Of a stretch of 64,000 nt of DNA, positions 35,219 to 44,846 are shown piece by piece. The notes below the pieces were generated by a model. It had not been told where the DNA came from. It was given only the letters and a program-made list of their open reading frames with translations, and did not search any database. Origin of the DNA: Polaromonas sp. (GTDB lineage Bacteria > Pseudomonadota > Gammaproteobacteria > Burkholderiales > Burkholderiaceae_C); the NCBI GenBank assembly GCA_030654695.1, contig JAURWY010000009.1:62001-126000 (forward strand), given 5' to 3'. Positions within the stretch are counted from its first letter, which is position 1. Each line of letters opens with the position of its first letter. A program made the translations under genes and the position numbers.

Positions 35219-36259
35219 TTACAGCGCAGGCAGTTCCGTCAGGCCCAACACCACCGGCTCAAACGCGTGCAGTGAAGGTGCACCACCGGTGTGGATGAAG
35301 AGTACTTTTTCGTCAGGTTTGAAATAGCCTTTGCGGGCTAGGCCAATCAGACCGGCCATGATTTTTCCGGTGTACACCGGGTCCAGCAAAATCGCTTCAG
35401 TGCGGGCCAGCATTTGTACGGCTTCAACCATGGCCGCGTTCGGCACGGAATACTTCGGCCGCCACCAATCGCCAAAACTCAACACGGCTTCACGCGGAAT
35501 GGTCATATTCAGTCCCAACAAATCAACAACGGCCTGCGCTTCTTTGTGAACCAACGGGTCTTGGTCTACAGGGTCACGACTAACGCCAATACCGATGATC
35601 GGAATCTGAATGTTATTGCCCAAAAAGCCCGCCAACAAACCGCCGTGCGTGCCAGAACTGCCTGAGCCCACCACGACTTTGTCGATCTGCACGCCTTGCT
35701 CAAAAAACTGCTGCTGCAGTTCTTGCGCGCAAGCCACATAACCCAAGCCACCCACCGCGTTAGAACCACCGCCCGGCACGATGTAACCTTTGCGCCCCAC
35801 AGCAGCCAGTTCGGCGGCCACCTGTTGCATGGCCACCAGCATGTTGGTGCCAGCCGGCACCACAGTGACGGACTCCACACCCATCAGGCGAAACAAAAAG
35901 TTGTTGCCGCTGGCGTCGGCGTTGTAGCTGTCAGGGACGCGTTCTTCGATGACGAAGCGGCACTTCATGTTTTCTTTGATAGCCGATGACAGAGTGGCGC
36001 GGCAATGATTCGACTGCGGCGCACCGCAAGTGATCAAGGTGTCAGCGCCTTGCGCCATCGCGTCTGCAGCCAGAAACTCAAGTTTGCGCGTCTTGTTGCC
36101 ACCGGGCGTCAGGCCCAGCATGTCATCGCGTTTGATCCAGACTTGGGGGCCTTGGCCCTCTGGGCAAAGCTCTGATAAGGCACGCGTGAAATTCGGCAGG
36201 AACTCCAGCGGCGTAGGGCCAACGGTATAACGGCGGCGGGGGAAACGGGATAAATCCAT
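35219..36259 (-). CDS. PLP enzyme of the D-cysteine desulfhydrase / ACC deaminase family
   Basis: This fold-type II PLP enzyme has 346 residues. The start MDLSRFPRRRYTVGPTPLE is preceded by a GGAG ribosome site. The family signature IKRDDMLGLTPGGNKTRKLE has the PLP lysine in GGNKTRKL, with the phosphate-binding glycine loop near GSGSSGTHGGLLAGF. Relatives include D-cysteine desulfhydrase, L-cysteate sulfo-lyase and ACC deaminase, which differ by few residues, so the substrate is left open. It is convergent with the rsxB-like gene (4-base gap). Confidence 0.82.
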   Translation of the reverse strand: MDLSRFPRRRYTVGPTPLEFLPNFTRALSELCPEGQGPQVWIKRDDMLGLTPGGNKTRKLEFLAADAMAQGADTLITCGAPQSNHCRATLSSAIKENMKCRFVIEERVPDSYNADASGNNFLFRLMGVESVTVVPAGTNMLVAMQQVAAELAAVGRKGYIVPGGGSNAVGGLGYVACAQELQQQFFEQGVQIDKVVVGSGSSGTHGGLLAGFLGNNIQIPIIGIGVSRDPVDQDPLVHKEAQAVVDLLGLNMTIPREAVLSFGDWWRPKYSVPNAAMVEAVQMLARTEAILLDPVYTGKIMAGLIGLARKGYFKPDEKVLFIHTGGAPSLHAFEPVVLGLTELPAL

Positions 36260-36351
36260 GTGTACGGGCTCCAGAAGTGATCAGACCGCTGCACCGATCA
36301 ATCTAATCATTGAGGCGATGCAAGCATTTCACCATTGTGCCCCTCTGCAAA

Positions 36352-36834
36352 TCAAAAGGCTCGGCTTGCCATTGCAGTAAAAGCCTTCACTACCTCAGGC
36401 GGCGCCTGCACCAATTCCACCAGCACGCCTTCACCTGCGATCGGAAATTCGTCGTTGGCCTTGGGGTGCAAAAAACAGATATCGAAACCAGCCGCCCCTT
36501 GGCGAATTCCACCGGGGGCAAAGCGCACGCCTTGTGCCGTGAGCCAGCTGACCGCTTGAGGCAAGTCGTCAATCCAGAGCCCAACGTGGTTCAGCGGCGT
36601 GGTGTGCACGGCTGGTTTTTTATCGGGGTCAATCGGTTGCATCAGATCAACCTCCACCTTGAACGGGCCAACACCCATGGCACAAATATCCTCATCGACA
36701 TTCTCACGTTCGCTGACAAAATTTCCTGTCACTTCGAGCCCGAGCATGTCGACCCACAGCTTGCGCAGCCTGTCTTTGCTCGGGCCGCCGATGGCGATTT
36801 GCTGGATACCCAGCACTCTGAATGGACGGTTCAT
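36352..36834 (-). CDS. Probable methylmalonyl-CoA epimerase (VOC family)
   Basis: This is a small vicinal-oxygen-chelate protein (160 residues) with two betaalphabetabetabeta modules, the second starting [11 protein letters not shown] and ending [14 protein letters not shown], as in methylmalonyl-CoA epimerase. It lies 18 bases after pccA in the propionate operon, which makes epimerisation of methylmalonyl-CoA the obvious job. Metal ligands H83 and E140 are present, but the first-strand histidine expected in IDHIGIAV-type motifs is Q12 here (GIQQIAIG). It may therefore be a divergent epimerase or another glyoxalase-fold enzyme. Confidence 0.7.
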   Translation of the reverse strand: MNRPFRVLGIQQIAIGGPSKDRLRKLWVDMLGLEVTGNFVSERENVDEDICAMGVGPFKVEVDLMQPIDPDKKPAVHTTPLNHVGLWIDDLPQAVSWLTAQGVRFAPGGIRQGAAGFDICFLHPKANDEFPIAGEGVLVELVQAPPEVVKAFTAMASRAF

Positions 36835-36852
36835 GCGGACAACCTCAATGAT

Positions 36853-38901
36853 TTAAACGAATTCAACAATCGGCTGATCCACCGTGAGCGACTCACCCTT
36901 GGCGGCCAGCACTTTGCCGACCACACCATCAGCGATGGCAAACAACACGTTCTCCATCTTCATCGCTTCAATCACCGCCACTCGCTCACCGGCTTGCACT
37001 TTTTGGCCAACCGTCACCGCCACGTCGACCAGCAAGCCGGGCATCGGTGACAGCACGTAGCGGCTCATGTCGGGCGGCGCCTTGAAAGGCATCATCTTGT
37101 AGAGCTCAGCGGCACGTGGCGACAAGACCAACGCATCCAGTCGCGTGCCGTTGTGGATCAAACGCATGGCCAGCGGGTTCTTACCCACACCGCGCTCCAC
37201 CTGCGCTGAAAAAGCTTCGCCATTGACCGTGCCACGAATGCGCGCACCGCCAAGATGCCAGCCACTGCAGATCTCATAGGTCTTGCCGCCGGTCTCGACC
37301 GCACTGGAACCCGACACCGTTTGGTAGTCCCGCACAAGGGCTGGCTGCAACGTGTTGCTGCCAGTAGCGCCCATGCCGATGACCACAAAATCTTCACTCA
37401 CCGTGAGGCCGTGGCCCGGCAGCTGACCGCTGATGCCAGCGGCACGGCCCAACAACCGGCGATTGACATAAGCCGCCAAGGCAACCAAAAAGTCCGGGTC
37501 GTCGTGCAGCACATCTTCAGCGCGAAAGCCCTGGCCGTAGTTCTCTGCGATGAAGCCGGTGTTGAAGTCTCCGGCCACAAATTTCGGGTGCGCCAGCAAG
37601 GCGGCCTGGAACGGAATGTTGCTGCTGATGCCGCGAATCACAAACGAGTTCAGCGCTTCGCGCATTTTGCCGATAGCATCTAAACGGTCTTTGCCGTGGA
37701 CGATGAGCTTGGCGATCATCGAGTCGTAATACATCGGAATCTCGCCGCCATCTTGCACACCGGTGTCCACGCGCACACCTTGCAACTGCGACATGTCTGC
37801 CGCAAACATGGTTTGTGTTGGCGGCTGAAAACGCACCAGCCGACCCGTGCTGGGCAGAAAGTTCCGGAACGGATCTTCAGCGTTGATACGGCACTCCATC
37901 GCCCAACCGTCGCGTTTCACCTCGGCTTGCGTCAGCGGCAGTTTTTCGCCAGCCGCCACGCGAATCATCAACTCGACCAAATCCAAGCCAGTGATGCATT
38001 CGGTCACAGGGTGCTCAACCTGCAGGCGGGTGTTCATTTCCAGAAAGTAAAAGCTCTGGTCTTTGCCAACGACAAACTCCACCGTGCCAGCGCTCTGGTA
38101 CTTCACGGCTTGTGCCAGCAGCACGGCTTGCTCGCCCATGGCTTTGCGTGTGGCTTCGCTGATGAACGGGCTTGGTGCCTCTTCAATCACCTTTTGGTGA
38201 CGGCGCTGAATCGAACACTCACGCTCGTTCAGATAAATCACATTGCCGTGGCTGTCGCCGATCAGCTGAATCTCAATATGGCGTGGCTCTTCAACGAATT
38301 TTTCAATGAAGACACGGTCGTCACCAAAGCTGTTTTTCGCTTCGTTACGGCAGCTGGTGAAACCCTCGAAAGCTTCCTTGTCGTTGAAGGCGACGCGCAA
38401 GCCTTTGCCACCGCCACCAGCGCTGGCTTTGATCATCACCGGATAACCAATGCCCTTGGCTATCTCAACTGCTTTTTCGGGAGTTTCGATCGCGTCGTTG
38501 ACGCCAGGAATACAGTTGACACCGGCCGCACCGGCCAGTTTTTTGGATTCAATCTTGTCGCCCATGGCGGCAATCGAGTAATGCTTGGGGCCAATGAAGA
38601 CCAAGCCTTCTTCTTCAACGCGTTTGGCAAAGCCGGCGTTTTCACTCAAAAAACCATAGCCCGGGTGCACCGCTTCGGCGCCGGTTTGTTTGCAGGCAGC
38701 AATGATTTTTTCAGCTTGCAAATAACTGTCACGACTTGGCGCAGGGCCGATGTTCACGGCTTCGTCAGCCAACTCTACGTGGCGTGCATCTTTGTCGGCA
38801 TCGGAGTAAACCGCTACCGTTTTGATGCCCATCTTGCGGGCTGTGAGGATGACGCGGCAGGCGATTTCACCGCGGTTGGCGATCAGGATTTTTTTGAACA
38901 T
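36853..38901 (-). CDS. pccA: Propionyl-CoA carboxylase alpha subunit (biotin carboxylase / biotin carrier)
   Basis: PccA carboxylates biotin using ATP and bicarbonate; PccB then transfers the carboxyl group to propionyl-CoA. The biotin carboxylase domain (MFKKILIANRGEIACRV, ATP-grasp with KASAGGGGKGLRVA, EMNTRLQVEHPVTE) occupies about residues 1-450. A BT linker domain follows. The biotinyl domain ends the protein with K648 in AMKMEN. The 682-residue length fits a PCC alpha subunit rather than the shorter AccC. It is followed by the epimerase gene and preceded by pccB. Confidence 0.95.
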   Translation of the reverse strand: MFKKILIANRGEIACRVILTARKMGIKTVAVYSDADKDARHVELADEAVNIGPAPSRDSYLQAEKIIAACKQTGAEAVHPGYGFLSENAGFAKRVEEEGLVFIGPKHYSIAAMGDKIESKKLAGAAGVNCIPGVNDAIETPEKAVEIAKGIGYPVMIKASAGGGGKGLRVAFNDKEAFEGFTSCRNEAKNSFGDDRVFIEKFVEEPRHIEIQLIGDSHGNVIYLNERECSIQRRHQKVIEEAPSPFISEATRKAMGEQAVLLAQAVKYQSAGTVEFVVGKDQSFYFLEMNTRLQVEHPVTECITGLDLVELMIRVAAGEKLPLTQAEVKRDGWAMECRINAEDPFRNFLPSTGRLVRFQPPTQTMFAADMSQLQGVRVDTGVQDGGEIPMYYDSMIAKLIVHGKDRLDAIGKMREALNSFVIRGISSNIPFQAALLAHPKFVAGDFNTGFIAENYGQGFRAEDVLHDDPDFLVALAAYVNRRLLGRAAGISGQLPGHGLTVSEDFVVIGMGATGSNTLQPALVRDYQTVSGSSAVETGGKTYEICSGWHLGGARIRGTVNGEAFSAQVERGVGKNPLAMRLIHNGTRLDALVLSPRAAELYKMMPFKAPPDMSRYVLSPMPGLLVDVAVTVGQKVQAGERVAVIEAMKMENVLFAIADGVVGKVLAAKGESLTVDQPIVEFV

Positions 38902-39252
38902 TTTTTGCTTTCGATCAATTTTTTTATGCGCTGAACTCGGCGTTGTCGGCTGCGCGCTCCGCCATGGGCGCGGTTCGCTCCGCCTTGGCCGCGGTGTATC
39001 TACCTCCGCTCATGTCCCCCGGCCTGCGGCCTCCTCCTTGACTTCGCTGCGGCAGACACACCACGCCCAAGGCTACGAAGGTGGTTGTGCACAGGCCCCC
39101 GGAACCCATCACATCTAGGACTGGAGTGTCCGGGGTTTTTGCGCAGGTAAAGGAGGAGGCCGAAGGCCGGGGGACACGGAGCAAAAAAACCGGGCACCCC
39201 AGTCCGGAGCGAGAAGCTCGGGTGTGAAATCCAAAGTTCTTCATGACGACCA
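38902..39252. other. 351-base spacer inside the propionate operon, built of repeats
   Basis: The gap between pccB and pccA holds no credible gene; a minus-strand frame across it is low-complexity and has no domain. It contains two imperfect direct repeats of 20 bases (38954-38973 and 38975-38994, sharing CGCTCCGCC and CGCGG) and a long inverted repeat (39013-39176). It may form RNA structure between the two genes. Confidence 0.6.
39013..39176. repeat. Inverted repeat with 27-bp arms (REP-like element)
   Basis: The left arm at 39013-39039 (TGTCCCCCGGCCTGCGGCCT, then CCTCCTT) and the right arm at 39150-39176 are inverse complements with one mismatch (TGC against TTC in the centre). About 110 bases separate them. 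Each arm also has an inner GGCC...GGCC palindrome. The sequence resembles intergenic repeats I associate with Comamonadaceae genomes; copy number cannot be checked here. Confidence 0.7.
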
Positions 39253-40785
39253 TTACAGCGGAATGTTGCCGTGCTTACGCCACGGATTCTCAAGCTTTTT
39301 GTCTTTCAACATCACCAAGCTGCGGCAAATCCGCTTACGCGTTTCGTGCGGCAAGATGACATCGTCAATAAAGCCCCGGCTACCCGCCACAAACGGATTC
39401 GCAAAACGCGCCTTGTACTCAGCTTCTTTGGCGGCCAGCTTGACCGGGTCGCCCTTGTCCTCTCGGAAAATAATTTCAACCGCACCCTTGGCACCCATCA
39501 CCGCAATCTCGGCATTCGGCCAAGCGAAGTTAACGTCACCGCGCAAATGTTTGGAGGCCATCACGTCATACGCACCGCCGTACGCCTTGCGCGTGATAAC
39601 AGTGATTTTTGGCACGCTGCACTCAGCATACGCATACAGCAATTTCGCGCCATGCTTGATGATCCCGCCGTACTCCTGCGAAGTGCCAGGCATGAACCCG
39701 GGCACGTCGACAAAGGTGATGACCGGAATGTTAAAGGCGTCGCAAAAACGCACAAAGCGCGCCGCCTTGATCGAGCTCTTGATGTCCAGACAACCGGCCA
39801 ACACCAGCGGTTGGTTCGCCACAATCCCAACGCTCTGGCCTTCCATGCGGGCAAAACCAATCACGATGTTTTTAGCGTATTCAGGCTGAATCTCAAAAAA
39901 GTCACCATCGTCAACCGTCTTGACGATGAGTTCTTTCATGTCGTAAGGCTTGTTGGCGTTCTCGGGCACCAGCGTGTCTAAGCTCATGTCCATACGATTG
40001 GCCGGATCTGCACTTGGCCGCACCGGGGCTTTTTCGCGGTTGTTCAGCGGCAGGTAGTTGTACAGGCGGCGCAGCATCAAGAGCGCTTCAACGTCGTTGT
40101 CAAAAGCCAAATCGGCCACACCGCTCTTGGTGGTGTGCGTGATGGCACCGCCAAGTTCTTCTGCGGTGACTTCTTCATGCGTCACGGTTTTCACCACCTC
40201 GGGACCGGTCACAAACATGTAGGAGCTGTCTTTGACCATGAAGATGAAATCGGTCATGGCGGGCGAATACACCGCACCACCCGCCGACGGGCCCATGATC
40301 ATGCTGATTTGAGGAATCACACCACTGGCCATCACGTTGCGCTGAAAGACGTCGGCGTAGCCGCCGAGTGACGCGACGCCTTCCTGGATGCGCGCGCCGC
40401 CCGAGTCGTTCAGTCCGATGACGGGTGCGCCGACCTTCATCGCCTGGTCCATGACTTTACAAATTTTCTCAGCATGCGCTTCAGACAGGGCACCACCGAA
40501 GACCGTGAAGTCTTGACTGAAGACAAACACCAATCGCCCATTGATCATGCCGTAGCCGGTGACCACGCCGTCACCTGGAATCTTGTTGTCTTGCATGCCA
40601 AAGTCGTTACAGCGGTGCTCAACAAACATGTCCCACTCTTCGAAGGTCCCCTCGTCGAGCAACAGCTCCAGTCGCTCACGCGCCGTTAACTTGCCTTTGC
40701 CGTGCTGCGCGTCAATGCGCTTTTGACCACCGCCGAGGCGGGCAGCAGCGCGTTTTTGTTCGAGTTGTTCAAGGATGTCCTGCAT
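39253..40785 (-). CDS. pccB: Propionyl-CoA carboxylase beta subunit (carboxyltransferase)
   Basis: PccB moves the carboxyl group from biotin to propionyl-CoA to give (S)-methylmalonyl-CoA. The 510-residue protein has the N-domain crotonase fold ([62 protein letters not shown]). The C-domain has [32 protein letters not shown] and [10 protein letters not shown] 351-base spacer separates it from pccA. meaB precedes it. Confidence 0.96.
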   Translation of the reverse strand: MQDILEQLEQKRAAARLGGGQKRIDAQHGKGKLTARERLELLLDEGTFEEWDMFVEHRCNDFGMQDNKIPGDGVVTGYGMINGRLVFVFSQDFTVFGGALSEAHAEKICKVMDQAMKVGAPVIGLNDSGGARIQEGVASLGGYADVFQRNVMASGVIPQISMIMGPSAGGAVYSPAMTDFIFMVKDSSYMFVTGPEVVKTVTHEEVTAEELGGAITHTTKSGVADLAFDNDVEALLMLRRLYNYLPLNNREKAPVRPSADPANRMDMSLDTLVPENANKPYDMKELIVKTVDDGDFFEIQPEYAKNIVIGFARMEGQSVGIVANQPLVLAGCLDIKSSIKAARFVRFCDAFNIPVITFVDVPGFMPGTSQEYGGIIKHGAKLLYAYAECSVPKITVITRKAYGGAYDVMASKHLRGDVNFAWPNAEIAVMGAKGAVEIIFREDKGDPVKLAAKEAEYKARFANPFVAGSRGFIDDVILPHETRKRICRSLVMLKDKKLENPWRKHGNIPL

Positions 40786-40848
40786 GGTGTGCCTTCTTGT
40801 TTTCTTAATTGACGGGTGAGTTTTGACGCTGTCAGTGACGGGTTGAAT

Positions 40849-41886
40849 TCAAAGCCGTGGGGAAGTAGACGTGCCAGCATGGGTGGCGAGCAATTGCCGC
40901 GCTGCCGTCGACGCCGGCACGCGGCCTGTAGCGACCTGCTCCAGCAAGGACGGCAACAACGCGCTGACTGCCGGGTCTTGTCGAAAAGCTTGCTTGAGCC
41001 CGGCGTCAATGCGTTCCCACATCCATGCGAGGGATTGCTGTTGACGGCGCAGAGCCAGCCGACCATTGGCAGTTTGCAGTTCGCGAAACCGGCTGACCGC
41101 GGTCCAAAAACCGTCGACACCCTTGTTGTGCAGGGCGCTGAGTTGCATCACTTGCGGATGCCAGTGCTGGTCAAACGCTTCGGCCTGGGCTTTGCCCATG
41201 GCGTTGTTGACCAAGCCAAACAAACGCATGGCTGAGGTGATCTGCGCTTCAGCGCGCATGGCGGCATTGGCGTCAATGTCGGCTTTGTTGATGATGACCA
41301 AGTCCGCCAGTTCCATCACGCCTTTTTTGATGGCTTGCAAATCATCACCCGCATTCGGCAGCTGCATCAACACAAACATATCGGTCATGTTGGAGACCGC
41401 TGTTTCGCTTTGGCCGACACCGACGGTCTCGACAATCACCACGTCGTAGCCGGCGGCTTCGCAGACCAACATGGCTTCGCGGGTTTTTTCGGCGACACCG
41501 CCCAAGGTTCCGCTGGAGGGACTGGGCCGGATGTAGGCTTTTTCATGAACCGACAGCATTTCCATGCGCGTTTTGTCGCCCAGGATGGAACCACCGGAAA
41601 CGGTGCTGGAAGGGTCGATCGTCAACACCGCCACCCGGTGACCTTGCGCGATCAGGTACAAACCCAAGACTTCAATGAAGGTGGATTTACCGACGCCCGG
41701 CACACCGCTGATGCCCAAGCGAAACGATTTTCCGGTGTGCGGCAACAAGGTGGTCAGCAAGGCGTCGGCTTCAAGCCGATGATCGACCCGCGTTGATTCC
41801 AGCAGCGTGATGGCCTTGGCGATGGCGCGGCGCTGCACGGCGGCATCGCCCTGCAGAATCGAAGCCAGCAACACGGGAGAGCTCAC
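40849..41886 (-). CDS. meaB: Methylmalonyl-CoA mutase-associated GTPase MeaB
   Basis: MeaB is a G3E GTPase that guards and reloads the B12 mutase. Walker A is G61-VPGVGKS-68. The segments [31 protein letters not shown] (Walker B) and INKAD (base recognition) are in order, and the length is 345 residues. It begins with a GTG that overlaps the mutase stop codon (GTGA), suggesting coupled translation at lower yield than the mutase. Confidence 0.95.
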   Translation of the reverse strand: MSSPVLLASILQGDAAVQRRAIAKAITLLESTRVDHRLEADALLTTLLPHTGKSFRLGISGVPGVGKSTFIEVLGLYLIAQGHRVAVLTIDPSSTVSGGSILGDKTRMEMLSVHEKAYIRPSPSSGTLGGVAEKTREAMLVCEAAGYDVVIVETVGVGQSETAVSNMTDMFVLMQLPNAGDDLQAIKKGVMELADLVIINKADIDANAAMRAEAQITSAMRLFGLVNNAMGKAQAEAFDQHWHPQVMQLSALHNKGVDGFWTAVSRFRELQTANGRLALRRQQQSLAWMWERIDAGLKQAFRQDPAVSALLPSLLEQVATGRVPASTAARQLLATHAGTSTSPRL

Positions 41887-44048
41887 TTCAGGCAGGCCTT
41901 GATCTGCTCCAGCACATCTTTGGCGCTGGCCGGAATCGGCGTGCCGGGACCGTAAATACCTTTGACGCCAGCGTCGTAAAGCATCTCGTAATCTTGGCGC
42001 GGAATGACACCGCCGACAAACACGATGATGTCGTCAGCGCCCTGCTTTTTCAGCTCCGCGATGATGGCGGGCACCAGTGTTTTGTGACCTGCGGCGAGCG
42101 TTGAGACACCGACTGCATGCACATCGTTTTCAATCGCTTGGCGCGCGCATTCTTCGGGTGTCTGGAACAGCGGGCCCATGTCAACGTCAAAGCCTAAGTC
42201 GGCAAATGCCGTGGCCACCACCTTGGCACCGCGGTCGTGGCCGTCTTGCCCGAGCTTGGAGATCATCACGCGGGGCCGACGGCCTTCTGCTTCAGCAAAG
42301 GCGTTGATTTCAGCCTTGAGGGTTTCCCAGCCTTCGGCCGAGTCATAAGCGGCAGCGTACACACCGGTCACCTTTTGCGTGTCGGCGCGGTGGCGGCCGT
42401 AAACTTTTTCCAGCGCGTCGCTGACTTCGCCCACAGTGGCGCGCAGTCGCACCGCTTGGATGCTGAGGTCTAGCAGATTGCCGCTGTTGCGTTCTGCTGC
42501 GACTGTCAACGCGTCCAGCGCGGCCAGTACAGCGGCATCGTCGCGCTTGGCCTTGATCGCTTTCAGGCGCGTGATCTGCCCGTCGCGCACGGCCACGTTG
42601 TCGATGTCGCGGGTTTCAATCGCGTCTTCGGTTTTGAGTTTGTATTTGTTGACGCCAACGATGACGTCCTTGCCGCTGTCGATACGCGCCTGCTTTTCAG
42701 CGGCTGCCGCTTCGATTTTCAACTTGGCCCAGCCGCTGTCCACGGCTTGGGTCATGCCGCCCATGGCGTCAACTTCTTCGATGATTTTCCAAGCAGCGTC
42801 GGCCATGTCTTGGGTCAACTTTTCCATCATGTAGCTGCCGGCCCACGGGTCGATCACATTTGGAATATGGGTTTCTTCCTGGATGATGAGCTGCGTGTTG
42901 CGCGCGATGCGCGATGAGAACTCAGTCGGCAGCGCAATGGCTTCGTCAAAGCTGTTGGTGTGCAGGCTTTGGGTGCCACCGAAGACAGCGGCCATGGCTT
43001 CAATGGTGGTGCGCACCACGTTGTTGTACGGGTCTTGCTCGGTCAGGCTCCAGCCGCTGGTCTGGCAGTGGGTGCGCAGCATCAGGCTTTTCGGGCTTTT
43101 GGCGTTGAACTCTTTCATGATGCGGCACCACAGCAAACGCGCCGCACGCATCTTGGCAACTTCTAAGTAGAAGTTCATGCCGATGGCCCAGAAAAAACTC
43201 AGCCGGCCGGCAAAGCCGTCGACGTCCAAACCTTTGGCGATAGCGGTCTTCACGTACTCCTTGCCGTCAGCGAGTGTGAAGGCCAGCTCGAGCGCTTGGT
43301 TCGCACCGGCTTCTTGCATGTGGTAACCCGAGATGCTGATCGAGTTGAACTTCGGCATGTGCTGCGCCGTGTACTCGATGATGTCGCCAATGATGCGAAT
43401 GCTGGGCGCCGGCGGATAAATGTAGGTGTTGCGCACCATGAATTCTTTCAGAATGTCGTTCTGAATGGTGCCACTCAGCTGCGCCTGCGAAACGCCCTGC
43501 TCTTCAGCCGCCACCACGTAGCCGGCCAACACCGGCAACACCGCGCCATTCATAGTCATCGATACAGAAACCTTGTCCAGCGGAATTTGGTCGAACAAGA
43601 TTTTCATGTCTTCGACACTGTCAATCGCCACGCCAGCCTTGCCGACGTCACCCGTCACGCGCGGATGGTCTGAGTCGTAGCCGCGGTGCGTGGCCAAGTC
43701 AAACGCCACCGAAACGCCCTGCCCGCCGGCCGCCAGTGCCTTGCGGTAAAACGCATTGGATTCTTCGGCTGTTGAAAAGCCGGCGTACTGCCGAATTGTC
43801 CACGGCCTGACTGCGTACATCGTGGCTTGTGGGCCGCGGATGAAGGGCTCAAAACCCGGCAAGGTGTTGGTGTACGGCAAGTCTTTGACGTCTTCAGCGG
43901 TGTAGAGCGGCTTGACGCTGATGCCGTCTGGTGTGTTCCAGTTGAGGGCGTTCACGTCGCCGCCCGGTGCCGACTTGGCAGCTGCTCGGCCCCAATCTTC
44001 AAGGCTAGCTGGTTTGAATTCAGGGGCTGAAGGTGGTTTTTGACTCAT
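41883..44048 (-). CDS. Methylmalonyl-CoA mutase (adenosylcobalamin-dependent)
   Basis: This enzyme converts (R)-methylmalonyl-CoA to succinyl-CoA. The substrate barrel domain (residues about 1-560; [37 protein letters not shown]) is followed by a cobalamin-binding domain with the base-off histidine H604 in [13 protein letters not shown], and later [12 protein letters not shown]. At 721 residues it is the full-length catalytic subunit in one chain, as in ScpA/MutB. It heads the operon mutase-meaB-pccB-pccA-epimerase, and a GntR regulator is divergent. No cobalamin riboswitch was recognised upstream. Confidence 0.95.
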   Translation of the reverse strand: MSQKPPSAPEFKPASLEDWGRAAAKSAPGGDVNALNWNTPDGISVKPLYTAEDVKDLPYTNTLPGFEPFIRGPQATMYAVRPWTIRQYAGFSTAEESNAFYRKALAAGGQGVSVAFDLATHRGYDSDHPRVTGDVGKAGVAIDSVEDMKILFDQIPLDKVSVSMTMNGAVLPVLAGYVVAAEEQGVSQAQLSGTIQNDILKEFMVRNTYIYPPAPSIRIIGDIIEYTAQHMPKFNSISISGYHMQEAGANQALELAFTLADGKEYVKTAIAKGLDVDGFAGRLSFFWAIGMNFYLEVAKMRAARLLWCRIMKEFNAKSPKSLMLRTHCQTSGWSLTEQDPYNNVVRTTIEAMAAVFGGTQSLHTNSFDEAIALPTEFSSRIARNTQLIIQEETHIPNVIDPWAGSYMMEKLTQDMADAAWKIIEEVDAMGGMTQAVDSGWAKLKIEAAAAEKQARIDSGKDVIVGVNKYKLKTEDAIETRDIDNVAVRDGQITRLKAIKAKRDDAAVLAALDALTVAAERNSGNLLDLSIQAVRLRATVGEVSDALEKVYGRHRADTQKVTGVYAAAYDSAEGWETLKAEINAFAEAEGRRPRVMISKLGQDGHDRGAKVVATAFADLGFDVDMGPLFQTPEECARQAIENDVHAVGVSTLAAGHKTLVPAIIAELKKQGADDIIVFVGGVIPRQDYEMLYDAGVKGIYGPGTPIPASAKDVLEQIKACLK

Positions 44049-44115
44049 GGCGCACCAAGGTTAACTTGTCTTTAGGAGAGCAGCAACGCACCGTCTGCGC
44101 AAACTGCCGGCATTC

Positions 44116-44162
44116 TTCACACCGGGCAGTTTACATCATTTATAATTATGAATTCAGAATTA
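44116..44162 (+). promoter_or_regulatory. Promoter of the GntR gene with overlapping palindrome
   Basis: TATAAT at 44141-44146 is a perfect -10 for the plus strand, with TTCACA (44116-44121) as a weak -35 at 19 bases. TGAATTCAGAATTA (44149-44162), centred on the palindrome GAATTC, follows directly, in the position of an operator for autoregulation. The divergent mutase gene starts at 44048, so one site could serve both. Confidence 0.5.
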
Positions 44163-44182
44163 AGATCGTCAGGAATTGACCC

Positions 44183-44818
44183 ATGGCCGCTGCCTCACTG
44201 ACCCCACGCGCACTCTACCAAGAAGTCGCGGAACTCTTACGTCAGCGTATTTTTAACCGCGAACTGACGCCTGGCAGCTGGATTGATGAGCTCAAACTGG
44301 CCGAGGAATACGGCATCAGCAGAACCCCGCTGCGTGAAGCCTTGAAGGTACTCGCAACCGAGGGTTTGGTGACGATGAAGCTCAGGCGCGGGGCCTATGT
44401 GACCGAAGTCTCCGAGCGCGACCTGACAGATGTGTACCACTTGCTCGCCTTGCTCGAAAGCGATGCGGCGGGCGTGGTGGCCGCCCAGGCGACTGACGCG
44501 CAGCTGAAAGAATTGCAGACACTGCACCGCGAGCTCGAAAAATCAGTCAGCAACCGTGAAAAGTTTTTCCAGATCAATGAGCGCTTTCACATGCGACTGC
44601 TGGAAATAGCCGACAACCGCTGGCGTGACCAGATGGTCGCCGACCTGCGCAAAGTCATGAAGCTGAACCGGCATAACTCACTGCTGAAAAGCGGTCGTAT
44701 TCAAGAGTCCCTCGCCGAACACCAAGCCATCATGAATGCCCTGATGGCCCGCGATGTGAAGGCTTCGGCACAAGCCATGCAGACCCATTTCAGCAACGGG
44801 CTGCAAGCGGCCGCTTGA
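44183..44818 (+). CDS. GntR-family regulator with FCD domain
   Basis: This 211-residue transcription factor has an N-terminal winged helix (YQEVAELLRQRIFNRELTPGSWIDELKLAEEYGISRTPLREALKVLATEGLV) and a C-terminal FCD effector domain (DLTDVYHLLALLESDAAGV; ERFHMRLLEIADN; SLAEHQAIMNALMARD). It is divergent from the methylmalonyl-CoA mutase operon and very likely controls it. The effector could be a short-chain or dicarboxylic acid or its CoA ester, but this is unproven. It converges on glmM. Confidence 0.9.
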   Translation: MAAASLTPRALYQEVAELLRQRIFNRELTPGSWIDELKLAEEYGISRTPLREALKVLATEGLVTMKLRRGAYVTEVSERDLTDVYHLLALLESDAAGVVAAQATDAQLKELQTLHRELEKSVSNREKFFQINERFHMRLLEIADNRWRDQMVADLRKVMKLNRHNSLLKSGRIQESLAEHQAIMNALMARDVKASAQAMQTHFSNGLQAAA

Positions 44819-44846
44819 CACATGAGTCGCTTCTTGATTGCTTAAA

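Noticed and set aside
37696..38934. 412-codon plus-strand frame opposite pccA
   Set aside because: It is antisense to the biotin carboxylase gene, has no family motif, and its codon pattern follows the opposite strand.
38924..39253. Minus-strand frame in the pccB-pccA spacer
   Set aside because: Low-complexity translation across inverted and direct repeats, with no ribosome site or domain.
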